Assembly (NCBI GenBank): GCA_029781465.1
Contig: JAKOWQ010000136.1
Span: forward strand, 1 to 16,298
Direction of reading: 5' to 3'
DNA from: Pseudomonadota bacterium
Lineage (GTDB): Bacteria > Pseudomonadota > Alphaproteobacteria > Sphingomonadales > Sphingomonadaceae
DNA length: 16,298 nt
Notes under the pieces: generated by a model
The model's input: only the letters and a program-made list of their open reading frames with translations
Database searches by the model: none
What the model was told of the DNA's origin: nothing
Shown: positions 6,386 to 14,358 of the stretch, piece after piece
Layout of the letters: every line of letters begins with the position of its first letter
How positions within the stretch are numbered: the stretch's first letter is position 1
Position numbers and translations under genes: made by a program

Positions 6386-9300
6386 TCACTCCGCCGCCAG
6401 CAGTTCTTCCGCCCCTTCAAGGTCGACGCTGACCAGCCGCGAAATGCCGCGCTCCACCATGGTCACGCCGAACAGGCGGTGCATGCGGCTCATCGTCACG
6501 GCGTTGTGGGTGACGATCAGGTAGCGGGTCTGGGTCTCGCCGACCATCGCGTCGAGCAGGTCGCAGAAGCGCTCGATATTGGCATCGTCGAGCGGCGCGT
6601 CGACTTCGTCGAGCACGCAGATCGGGGCCGGGTTGGTGAGGAACAGCGCGAAGATCAGCGCCACCGCGGTCAGCGCCTGCTCGCCGCCTGACAGCAGCGT
6701 GAGCGACTGCAGCCGTTTACCCGGAGGCTGGGCGTAGATTTCAAGGCCCGCCTCAAGCGGATCGTCCGAATCGACCAGCGCAAGATGCGCCTGCCCGCCC
6801 TCGAACAGGCGGGTGAAGAGGCGGCGGAAATGCTGGTCGACCGCCTCGAAGGCGGCGCGCAGCCGTTCACGGCCCTCGCGGTTGAGATTGCCTATCGAGC
6901 CGCGCAGGCGGTGCACCGCCTCGGTCAGTTCGGCCTGCTCGGCGAGACTGGCACCGTGGCGTTCCTCGGCGGCGGCAAGCTCGTCGGCGGCGACGAGGTT
7001 GACCGGGCCGAGCCGCTCGCGATCGGCCACCAGCCGGTCATGCGCGGCACTTTCTTCGCCCGCGCCCAGCACGTCGTCCGAGGCGAAAGCGAAGCGTTCG
7101 GGCAGCAGTGGGGGCGGGCATTGAAAGCGCTCGCCCGAAATGCCGGCCATTTCGGCGCGGCGGGCTTCCTCGTTCTCGGCGCGGGCCGTGGCACCGGCGC
7201 GGCTTTCGCGGGCCGAGGCCAGCGCCTCGTTGGCGGCGTGGAACGCGGCTTCGACCTGACGCGCGGCTTCGCCTGTGCTGGCGACCCTGGCTTCGGCCTC
7301 GGCCAGTTCGGCGGACAGCCGCGCGCGCACCGCATCGCCCTGTTCGATCTCGCGCATCAGCCCGGCGGGCTTGGCCGCGACCACCGCGCGTTCTTCCTCG
7401 ATCTCCTCGAAGCGGCGGGCCATCGCCGCGAGGCGGCTGGCGGCATCGCCCGCGCGGCCCTGCCACGAGCGGATGTCGGCGCGCTGGCTGTTGCAGCGTT
7501 CGCGCGCCACGGCCAGGGCCTGATCGTGCGCAGCCAGCGCAGCGCTGGCGGCCTGCAGGCCCTGGCGCGCGGCATCGTGGCGGGCTTGCGCCGCGGCCAA
7601 CTGGGCACGACCGGCCGCAGGGTCGGGCAGCTGGGCACGGCGTTGTTCTGCCTGCGCTCGCTCGGCTTCGGCCTGGCGGACCTGCTCGGCCAGATCGCCC
7701 GCGGCTTCGGCTAGTTCGGCGCGGCGCGCCTCCAGCCGGGTGCGGGCGGCTTCGGCCTGATCGAGCGCACGAAGCGCGGTGCGCTCGGCCTCGGCGGCCT
7801 GGGCAACCGCGCGTTCGGCGGCGATTGCGCCGGTCTGCGCTTCGGTCAGTTCGGACTGGACCTGGCCGGACAGCGTTTCGGCCTCCTCGGCCAGCGCGCG
7901 CTTGCCGGGCAATTCGGCTTCGAGCGCGGCGAGCCGGTTTTCGGCCTCGAGCCGGGCAGCTTCCGCGGCGCCTTCGCCTTTGGCCACGAACCCGTCCCAG
8001 CGGCGAATCCGCCCGTCGCGGCTTACCAGCCATTCGCCCGGGCCCAGCGCGCGGCCATCGTCGGCCTCGGCAAAGTGAACCAGCGCAAGGCGCGCCTTGA
8101 GCTCATCGGGGCAAGCATCGACGTGGGCGCCCAGGCTGTCCCTGACCGGCGCGGGTGCGGCCGCGCCCGTCCAGAACCGGCCGTCCTCGCCGGCCGGGGC
8201 TGAACCCAGCGGCGCCTTGGCATCGCGTCCCAGAACGGCGGCCAGCGCGCGCTCATAGCCGGGTGCGGCGCGCACCTTGTCGAGCGCGATGGGCAGGCCG
8301 TGCTTGCCGTTGGCCTGACGGGCGCGGGCATCGCGATCGCGCACCAGCGCGGCGTATTCGCGCTCGATCCCGGCAAGATCGGCGCGGGCGGCGGCCAGGG
8401 CCGAGGCAGCGGCATCGCGCGCGGCCTGCAATTCGCCTTTGCGCGTCTGTTGTCCTTCGAGCGCCGCTCGGGCCGCAGCCAAGGCGGACGCGGCGGCATC
8501 GCGCGCGCGCTCGGCTTCGGCCAGCGCGGCCTGCGGATCGCCCTCGCGCGCCAGAGCTTCGCTCAGCTCGGACTGGCGCCGGGCCTCGTTTTCCAGCCGG
8601 GCGAGGCGCTGGCCGACGGCGGCGAGCTCGGCATCGGCGACGCGCCATTCGGCCTCGACCCCGGCCTGATCGGCGGTGGCCTTGGCCAGGGCCAATTCGG
8701 CCCCGCGCAGATTGCGATCGGCATCGTCTAGCGCGGCGGCGATCACCGGACGGCGGCGCTCGTCCGCCTCAAGGTTGGTCTCGCCCTCGGCCAGATCGCG
8801 TTCGAGCCTGGCCAGCGCCTCGGCGGCGTCGCGGGTCAGCCGGTCAGCCTCGCCGCGGTCTTCCTCAAGCCGGCTGTGCTGGCGCTCAAGGTCCTTCAGC
8901 CGCTGTTCGGCGGCTTCGAGCTGGCCGGTCAGCTGGGCCATGCGGTGGCCGTGGGCGGTGCAATCGTCGCGCCGGTCGGCAAGTTCGTCGCGCGCCTGGC
9001 TCAATGCTTCGGCAGCCTGGTGCTGGGCGTCCTGCGCGGCCTTCATCGCGCCCTGGGCTTCGGCAACGCGGGCCTCTGCCCCCTGGGCCTCGGTGCGGGC
9101 GGCTTCGGCCGCTGCGGCAGCATCGCGCCAGCGGGCATAGACCAGCCGCGCCTCGGCCAGCCGGATCCTGTCGGTCAGCGCCTTGTAGCGCTCGGCGGCG
9201 CGGGCCTGGCGGCGCAGGGTGCCGATCTGCTGGTCAAGCTGGCCCATCAGGTCTTCGAGCCGGGCCAGGTTGGCCTCGGTCGCGCGCAGCTTCTGTTCGG

Positions 9301-9814
9301 CGTCCTTGCGCCGTACGTGCAGCCCCGCAATCCCGGCTGCCTCTTCCAGCATCATCCGCCGTTCGGCCGGTTTGGCGGCGATCACCGCGGCGATCCGGCC
9401 CTGGCTGACCAGCGCCGGGCTGTGCGCGCCGGTTGCCGCATCGGCGAAAACCAGCGCCACGTCCTTGGCCCGCACGTCGCGCCCGTTGATCCGGTAGGCC
9501 GATCCCGCGCCGCGCTCGATCCGGCGCACGACTTCCATCTCGCTGTCGTTGTCACCGGTATCGGCGTGGAGCACCACTTCGGCGAAATCGCGCGCCGGGC
9601 GCTGGGCAGTACCGGCGAAGATCACGTCTTCCATGCCCCCGCCGCGCATCGACTTGGGGCTCGATTCGCCCATCACCCAGCGGATTGCTTCAAGCAGATT
9701 GGATTTGCCGCAGCCATTGGGGCCCACCACCCCGGTCAGCCCCGGCTCGATCCTGAGCTCGGCCGGCTCGACAAAGCTCTTGAAGCCGGAGAGTTTGAGC
9801 CGCTTGATCCGCAT
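6386..9814 (-). CDS. smc: Chromosome segregation protein SMC
   Basis: Smc is the ATPase of bacterial condensin; with ScpA and ScpB it compacts and aligns the chromosome arms for segregation. The full 1142-residue architecture is intact. The N-terminal head carries Walker A GPNGCGKS (31-38). Two long Ala/Glu/Arg-rich coiled coils flank a central hinge, seen near GYERALAAVLGRDAKAPLG through SRDGRIRRWDGFVAKG. The C-terminal head has the signature LSGGEQAL (from 1041) and Walker B ICVLDEVDAP (1065-1074, Asp1069/Glu1070), then the D-loop and THNAVTM. The gene is last in the dciA-dsbA-dsbA-smc run, 33 bases after the DsbA-like lipoprotein gene. scpA and scpB are not in this window. The many long ORFs on the opposite strand here are shadows caused by its high GC content. 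Confidence 0.97.
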   Translation of the reverse strand: MRIKRLKLSGFKSFVEPAELRIEPGLTGVVGPNGCGKSNLLEAIRWVMGESSPKSMRGGGMEDVIFAGTAQRPARDFAEVVLHADTGDNDSEMEVVRRIERGAGSAYRINGRDVRAKDVALVFADAATGAHSPALVSQGRIAAVIAAKPAERRMMLEEAAGIAGLHVRRKDAEQKLRATEANLARLEDLMGQLDQQIGTLRRQARAAERYKALTDRIRLAEARLVYARWRDAAAAAEAARTEAQGAEARVAEAQGAMKAAQDAQHQAAEALSQARDELADRRDDCTAHGHRMAQLTGQLEAAEQRLKDLERQHSRLEEDRGEADRLTRDAAEALARLERDLAEGETNLEADERRRPVIAAALDDADRNLRGAELALAKATADQAGVEAEWRVADAELAAVGQRLARLENEARRQSELSEALAREGDPQAALAEAERARDAAASALAAARAALEGQQTRKGELQAARDAAASALAAARADLAGIEREYAALVRDRDARARQANGKHGLPIALDKVRAAPGYERALAAVLGRDAKAPLGSAPAGEDGRFWTGAAAPAPVRDSLGAHVDACPDELKARLALVHFAEADDGRALGPGEWLVSRDGRIRRWDGFVAKGEGAAEAARLEAENRLAALEAELPGKRALAEEAETLSGQVQSELTEAQTGAIAAERAVAQAAEAERTALRALDQAEAARTRLEARRAELAEAAGDLAEQVRQAEAERAQAEQRRAQLPDPAAGRAQLAAAQARHDAARQGLQAASAALAAHDQALAVARERCNSQRADIRSWQGRAGDAASRLAAMARRFEEIEEERAVVAAKPAGLMREIEQGDAVRARLSAELAEAEARVASTGEAARQVEAAFHAANEALASARESRAGATARAENEEARRAEMAGISGERFQCPPPLLPERFAFASDDVLGAGEESAAHDRLVADRERLGPVNLVAADELAAAEERHGASLAEQAELTEAVHRLRGSIGNLNREGRERLRAAFEAVDQHFRRLFTRLFEGGQAHLALVDSDDPLEAGLEIYAQPPGKRLQSLTLLSGGEQALTAVALIFALFLTNPAPICVLDEVDAPLDDANIERFCDLLDAMVGETQTRYLIVTHNAVTMSRMHRLFGVTMVERGISRLVSVDLEGAEELLAAE

Positions 9815-9847
9815 CGGTGTGGCCTGGTGCCCCTCTTCAGCTCCGGC

Positions 9848-10597
9848 CTAGCGCGCGCCGAGCTTCATCAGCTCATCCTTGATCTTGGGCCAGGTGTTGT
9901 AATCGACCTTGCGGCCGTTGATCAGGAAGGTCGGCGTGCCCTGGATGTCGTACTTCACGCTCTGCTCGTTCGACATGGTGGCGATCTTTTCGGCGTTGGC
10001 GGTATCGGCCAGGCATTTGCCAGCCTGATCGGCGCCGATCCCGCGCGCGGCAAAAAACTCGTCGGCGCCAACCAGTTTGGCAATCGCCATGCCGCGCTGC
10101 GCGGGAGCGGCGGCAAAGGCCGCTTCCTGGGCTGGCTTCGGGGCGTTCTGCGCCTTGTCGAAGAAGGCGTGCTGATTGGCGAAGGTCTGGTCGGTCAGCG
10201 CGAAAAAGCTTTCGGGTGCGCTGCACCGGGTCAGCTGGACCAGCGTCAGATCAACCCCGTCGCGCACCAGGTTGCGCATTTCATAGGAGACGCGGCCCGA
10301 AGCGACGAATTGATCGCGCAGTTCGCTGCCGGCCTCGGCGGTGAAATCGGCGCAGTGCGAACAGGTCAGCGAAGCATATTCGATCACCTTGATCGGTGCA
10401 TCGGGGTTGCCCATGCGGTAACCGCCTTCCTCGGTGATGGCGACGGTTTCCGCCCAGTTCTTACCCGCGGGCGCGGCGATCGGGGCGATCGGATCGCCCG
10501 AAAGCCCGGCCGAGGCGGCATCGTCGCCCCCCTTGTTGCAGGCAGCAAGGCCAAGAGCGAGCGGAATGAGGGCGGCAAAGGCAAGACGGCGGGTCAT
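9848..10597 (-). CDS. DsbA-family thioredoxin-fold lipoprotein
   Basis: A DsbA-like (thioredoxin_4 type) protein expected to handle disulfides in the periplasm. The 249 residues begin with a lipoprotein signal (MTRRLAFAALIPLALGLAAC), so Cys20 should be lipidated and the protein membrane-anchored. After a short low-complexity linker comes the catalytic CSHC (79-82) in YASLTCSHCADF, the helical insertion, and the cis-Pro loop QGTPTFLING (Pro222). A second Cys pair (125 and 195) matches positions conserved in its neighbour and may form a structural disulfide, as in BdbD-like proteins. The upstream GGAG lies about 11 bases before the ATG. A paralogue lies 105 bases upstream in the same operon. 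Whether it oxidises, reduces or isomerises is not shown; CSHC differs from the CPHC of the classical oxidase. Confidence 0.9.
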   Translation of the reverse strand: MTRRLAFAALIPLALGLAACNKGGDDAASAGLSGDPIAPIAAPAGKNWAETVAITEEGGYRMGNPDAPIKVIEYASLTCSHCADFTAEAGSELRDQFVASGRVSYEMRNLVRDGVDLTLVQLTRCSAPESFFALTDQTFANQHAFFDKAQNAPKPAQEAAFAAAPAQRGMAIAKLVGADEFFAARGIGADQAGKCLADTANAEKIATMSNEQSVKYDIQGTPTFLINGRKVDYNTWPKIKDELMKLGAR

Positions 10598-10702
10598 GGT
10601 CTGGGATTCTCCGGAATCATCCGCTCAGGCTAGCCCGGCGGGGCAGGGGTGGAAACGGGCGAAGCGCCACGCCGGCGGCTTCTCCACAGGACTCTCGACA
10701 GA

Positions 10703-11431
10703 TCAGGGCAGCGACTTGTCGAGTGCCGGGCGCAGCGCCTGCCAGTCCCAGACGTTGTCCTGCAACTTGTCGTTGATGAGGAAGCTGGGAGTGCCCTGGA
10801 CATTGTGGTCGGTCACTGCCGAGTTGGTAAGATCGACGAACTTCTGGGCCATTGCCCGGTCAGCCAGGCAGGTGTTGAGCTGGGCCTCGGTATAGCCGCG
10901 CTTCTGCATCAGCGCGGTCAGCCCCAGATCCCCGGCGATCAGCTTCATCCGGGTGGCGAAATCGGGGTTCGACCAGCGCTGAAGCGTCTTTTCATCGGCC
11001 GTGCTGGCTCCCTTGATCCAGGTGGTCTGACTTGCCAGCAGCGCGGCGTGGTTGCCGAAAAAGCGCTCCGGCCCGCCGCAGTGGGCCAGCAGCGACGCGG
11101 TGACGTCGAACATGTTGCGCACGAAGGGCCGCACTTCCACCTGGACCTTGCCGCCCTTGACATAACCGGCGTCGATCGCCGGGGTGGCCTCACCCTCAAA
11201 ATGGGCGCAATGCGGGCAGGTATAGCTGATGTATTCGACCAGCCTGACCCGTGCCGCCGGGTTGCCGCGCAGGATCCCGCCCGCCGCGGTAAAGGACACG
11301 GCCTTGCTCCAATCCCTTGCAGCAGCCGCACGCGCGGCCGGTTTGGCCGGGGTTGCGGCATGCGCGGCAAGTGCGGCCGCGCCAAAGAAGGCCATCAGGG
11401 CCAGGGCCAGCTTCTTCACGCTATTGCTCAT
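10703..11431 (-). CDS. DsbA-family thiol:disulfide interchange protein (Sec-exported)
   Basis: A second DsbA-like protein, with a cleavable Sec signal (MSNSVKK followed by a hydrophobic run ending AAHA, cleavage about residue 25) rather than a lipobox. The active site is CPHC (72-75) in ISYTCPHCAHF, the classical DsbA motif, and the cis-Pro loop is VQGTPSFLIND (Pro215). Cys118 and Cys188 correspond to the second Cys pair of the downstream paralogue. The ATG at 11431 gives a proper signal-peptide n-region; an in-frame GTG at 11446 would add five residues and is less likely. The start overlaps the end of dciA by 11 bases, suggesting translational coupling. It is probably the soluble thiol oxidase of the pair, but its electron partner (DsbB or VKOR type) is not in the window. 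Confidence 0.9.
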   Translation of the reverse strand: MSNSVKKLALALMAFFGAAALAAHAATPAKPAARAAAARDWSKAVSFTAAGGILRGNPAARVRLVEYISYTCPHCAHFEGEATPAIDAGYVKGGKVQVEVRPFVRNMFDVTASLLAHCGGPERFFGNHAALLASQTTWIKGASTADEKTLQRWSNPDFATRMKLIAGDLGLTALMQKRGYTEAQLNTCLADRAMAQKFVDLTNSAVTDHNVQGTPSFLINDKLQDNVWDWQALRPALDKSLP

Positions 11432-11960
11432 CCGTTTCGTTTCCACCTTGGACAGTCATTGCCCGCGCCAGCGATTCGAGCACCGTGCGCAGTTCAGGGT
11501 CGCCGATATCGCGCAGGCTTTCGCCCAATTCCACCGGAATCGGACGCAGCGAGGGCGGCGCGGCGGCAGGCTTGGTGGCAGGCGGCGGCTTAACCTCGCC
11601 TTGCCGGAGCTTGACCCTGGCGATCGCGTTGTAGCCGAAGAAGCGGTTCACCCGCTCGATGATCTCGGGCACCACGTGGACGATGATCGGGGCGTGGGCG
11701 GGCACCACCACCAGTTGCAGGATCCCGTCGCGCTTTTCACCGGGGGGAAAACGGATCGCCTCGGGCATGCAATGGCGGGCATGGCGTTCGCCCACGATCT
11801 CGGCCCAGCGGGTCACCACGCTGGACTGGATGAAGCCGAAGCGGCGGAACGCGGTCCGTCCGATCTCGGGCATCAGCTCTCCCACCGAGCGCGGTCCGCG
11901 CCCGCGCGGCCGCTCGAAGCGGCGCGTGGGCTTGTGCTTGGGATCGCGGGGGGTTTCCAT
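11421..11960 (-). CDS. dciA: DUF721 protein, DciA-type helicase-loading factor
   Basis: DUF721 proteins of the DciA type interact with the replicative helicase DnaB and promote its loading in bacteria that lack DnaC/DnaI. In this 179-residue protein the conserved KH-like domain lies at about 27-118: SVGELMPEIGRTAFRRFGF, then VVTRWAEIVGERHARHCMPEAIRFP, LQLVVVPAHAPIIVHVVPEIIERVNRFFGYNAIARVKL. A basic N-terminal extension (KHKPTRRFERPRGRG) and a disordered Pro/Ala-rich linker with a helical C-terminus follow the alphaproteobacterial pattern. It is the first gene of the run toward smc and starts only 29 bases from divergent mutY. No clear Shine-Dalgarno precedes the ATG. Family assignment is firm; function in this organism is inferred from family work. 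Confidence 0.88.
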   Translation of the reverse strand: METPRDPKHKPTRRFERPRGRGPRSVGELMPEIGRTAFRRFGFIQSSVVTRWAEIVGERHARHCMPEAIRFPPGEKRDGILQLVVVPAHAPIIVHVVPEIIERVNRFFGYNAIARVKLRQGEVKPPPATKPAAAPPSLRPIPVELGESLRDIGDPELRTVLESLARAMTVQGGNETDEQ

Positions 11961-11989
11961 GGCCCGGCCAGCAATGCCATAGCCCGCGC

Positions 11990-13042
11990 ATGGATGCCAG
12001 CGCGCAGCGGATCGCCGGGGACTTGCTCGCCTGGTACGGGACGAATGCCCGCGCCTTGCCCTGGCGCAGCCCGCCGGGCATGCCGCCGCCCGATCCTTAC
12101 CGGGTGTGGCTGTCCGAAGTGATGCTGCAACAGACCACCGTGGCGGCAGTGGTGCCCTATTTCGAGGCTTTCACCCGCCGCTGGCCCAGCGTCGCGGCGC
12201 TGGCGGGCGCGGACGAGGCCGAGGTGATGGCTGCCTGGGCCGGGCTGGGATACTATGCCCGCGCGCGCAACCTGATCGCCTGTGCCCGCGCGGTGACGGC
12301 AAGGGACGGGCGATTTCCGGACAGCGAGGGAGAGTTGCGCCAGTTGCCGGGGCTGGGCGCCTATACGGCGGCGGCGGTGGCGGCGATTGCCTTTGGCCGG
12401 CGGGCGGTGGTGGTCGATGCCAATGTCGAGCGGGTCGCGGCGCGGCTCTTCGCGATTGCCGAACCGCTGCCGGGGGCCAAGAGGGAAATCCGCGCGGCAG
12501 TCGATCGGCTGACCCCGGATGCCGGCGCGGGCGATTTCGCCCAGGCGATGATGGATCTTGGGGCGACCGTTTGCACGGCCCGCGCGCCGTCGTGCCATGC
12601 CTGCCCGCTGGCGGCGCACTGCCAGGCGCGCGGCGCGGGGGCGGAGCGCTTTCCGGCCAAGGCGCCGAAGAAGGCGCGCCCGCTACGCCAGGGCCGCGCT
12701 TACTGGGTGGAGCGCGATGGCACTGTCTGGCTGATCCGGCGGCCGGGGCGGGGCATGTTGGCGGGGATGCGCGCGCTGCCCGACGATGGCTGGTCGGCGC
12801 GCGCCGATGGCGATGCCGCGCCGCCTATGCCAGGCGAATGGGCGGCACAGGGCACCGTGCGCCACTCTTTCAGCCATTTCGATCTCGATCTGCAATTGAT
12901 GCTTTATTCGGGCAGCGATTGGGCTAGGTTCGCGGCCCTGCCGGGCGAGTGGTGGTCCTTGGACGACCTGGGCGCGGCGGGACTGCCCACGCTGTTCGCC
13001 AAGGCGGCGCGTCTGGCGCGCAAGAACAGTTCGGGAGAATGA
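11990..13042 (+). CDS. mutY: A/G-specific adenine DNA glycosylase MutY
   Basis: MutY removes adenine mispaired with 8-oxoguanine, preventing G:C to T:A changes after oxidative damage. All key parts are present in 350 residues. These are the catalytic Glu43 in VWLSEVMLQQTTV, the helix-hairpin-helix LPGLGAYTAAAVAAIAF (119-135), the catalytic Asp143 in VVDANVERV, and the iron-sulfur loop Cys195-X6-Cys202-X2-Cys205-X5-Cys211. The C-terminal Nudix-like domain that reads 8-oxoG follows, with FSHFDLDLQL near 294-303. The ATG at 11990 is the only good start; a nearby upstream ATG is followed at once by a stop. No Shine-Dalgarno is visible. It opens a four-gene overlapping operon and is divergent from dciA. 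Confidence 0.96.
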   Translation: MDASAQRIAGDLLAWYGTNARALPWRSPPGMPPPDPYRVWLSEVMLQQTTVAAVVPYFEAFTRRWPSVAALAGADEAEVMAAWAGLGYYARARNLIACARAVTARDGRFPDSEGELRQLPGLGAYTAAAVAAIAFGRRAVVVDANVERVAARLFAIAEPLPGAKREIRAAVDRLTPDAGAGDFAQAMMDLGATVCTARAPSCHACPLAAHCQARGAGAERFPAKAPKKARPLRQGRAYWVERDGTVWLIRRPGRGMLAGMRALPDDGWSARADGDAAPPMPGEWAAQGTVRHSFSHFDLDLQLMLYSGSDWARFAALPGEWWSLDDLGAAGLPTLFAKAARLARKNSSGE

Positions 13043-14358
13043 ATTTGCCGCATCACATGGATTTGCCGGTTTCGCGCCGTTCGCTGCTGCGCGGCGGGGC
13101 CGGACTGGGCGTGGGCGCGCTGCTTGGTGCCGTGCCGCTGGGGCGGATGGCCTGGGCCGCCGAAGGGATCGAGGGGCAATGGCCCGCGGTCACCGCGATG
13201 GTCGATCGCTATGCCCGCTCGGGCAAGGTATCGGGGATGATCGCCGCGCTGGGCTGGGGCGATGGCGCGCCCGGCTTCATCGCCCGTGGGCGCGAGGGGT
13301 TTGACGACAAGGACCCCTATGGCCCGGACAGCCTGTTTCGCGCCTATTCGATGACCAAGCCGCTCACCGGCATGGCGGCGATGATCCTGATCGAAGAAGG
13401 GCGGTTCGGGCTGGATCAGCCGGTGGCCGATTTCATCCCCGAATTCGCCCATATGCAGGTGGCGCTCGATCCGGCGAAGAGCCTGGCCGCGCGCCCGGCG
13501 GAACAGGTGATGACGGTGCGCCACCTGCTGACCCACACAAGCGGGCTTGGCTATGCTGTGGTGGGCAAGGACAAGTGCTCGGCGGAGTTGACCCGGCTCG
13601 GGGTCAACCCCGGTCTGCTGTCGCGGCGCAAGGTGCCAGGCGTCAACGACGGCCCGCCGACCCCCGGCCCGGAAGAGTTCCTGCGCCGCGCCGCGCTGGT
13701 CCCCCTGGTGGCCGAACCCGGGCGCAAATGGTCCTACTCGATGAGCCTCGACGTGCTGGGCCTGCTGATCGAGCGCGCTTGCGGCCAGCGGTTGGAAAAC
13801 TTCGTGGCCGAACGCCTGTTCGGGCCGCTTGGGATGGAAAACAGTTTCTTCCAGGTGCCGCAATCGGCCAGCAGGCATCTCACCACCAATTACCTGCTTC
13901 TGCTCAAGCGCCCCGTCGCGATCGACCGGCCCGGTAAGTCGATCTATCATGATCCGATCCCCTTCGCCTTCGGCGGATCGGGGCTGGTCACGTCTCCGGC
14001 CGATTTCGATCGTTTTCTGGCCATGCTGGTCAACCGGGGAGTTCATGGTGGCAAACGGGTGATGAGCGAAGCGGCAGTGGCGATGGGCACGTCGAACCTG
14101 CTTCCCGCTGGTGCCGATCTGACCGGGACCTGGATCGCCGGGCAGCACTTCGGCGCCGGCGGAGTGGTTGGCAACGGCAAGGATGAAGGGCTGTTCGGCT
14201 GGTCGGGCGCGGCCGGCACGATCGGCTTTGCCCAGATGAAGATGGCGCTGCGCACCAGCCTCTACGTGCAATACATGCCGCAGGACAAGCTTCCGGTGCT
14301 CAGCGAATTTCCCAAGGCGGTGGGTGCCGATCTCTCCGCGCGGGGCAAGGCGCCTTGA
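13039..14358 (+). CDS. Serine hydrolase of the beta-lactamase/esterase family, Tat-exported
   Basis: A 439-residue exported protein of the class C beta-lactamase-like (PF00144) family, which includes esterases, peptidases and true lactamases. The N-terminus has a twin-arginine signal (SRRSLLRGG at 12-20, then a hydrophobic run ending MAWA at about 40), implying export after folding. The nucleophile motif is Ser104-Met-Thr-Lys107 in FRAYSMTKPLTG. LLTHTSGLGY and LFGPLGMENSFF are typical of the family. The second motif reads Tyr233-Ser-Met rather than Tyr-X-Asn, and the third is FGWSGAAGT in place of HTG or KTG. These point to an esterase-like member rather than a beta-lactamase. Its ATG overlaps the mutY stop (ATGA), and nudC overlaps its own stop. 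Its substrate cannot be stated. Confidence 0.88.
   Translation: MNLPHHMDLPVSRRSLLRGGAGLGVGALLGAVPLGRMAWAAEGIEGQWPAVTAMVDRYARSGKVSGMIAALGWGDGAPGFIARGREGFDDKDPYGPDSLFRAYSMTKPLTGMAAMILIEEGRFGLDQPVADFIPEFAHMQVALDPAKSLAARPAEQVMTVRHLLTHTSGLGYAVVGKDKCSAELTRLGVNPGLLSRRKVPGVNDGPPTPGPEEFLRRAALVPLVAEPGRKWSYSMSLDVLGLLIERACGQRLENFVAERLFGPLGMENSFFQVPQSASRHLTTNYLLLLKRPVAIDRPGKSIYHDPIPFAFGGSGLVTSPADFDRFLAMLVNRGVHGGKRVMSEAAVAMGTSNLLPAGADLTGTWIAGQHFGAGGVVGNGKDEGLFGWSGAAGTIGFAQMKMALRTSLYVQYMPQDKLPVLSEFPKAVGADLSARGKAP

Noticed and set aside
8876..10633. Long plus-strand ORF of 585 codons opposite smc and the DsbA-like lipoprotein gene
   Set aside because: It is antisense to two complete, motif-bearing genes, is Gly/Ala/His-rich without domain character, and is the expected effect of high third-position GC.
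10635..10675. CCGGCG...CGCCGG inverted repeat between the two DsbA-like genes as a terminator
   Set aside because: Only six base pairs with a loop of nearly 30 bases and no T run; such matches are common at this GC content.
12904..14271. 455-codon minus-strand ORF opposite the serine hydrolase
   Set aside because: His/Arg/Gln-rich composition typical of antisense frames; the plus strand has a Tat signal and an SxxK motif.
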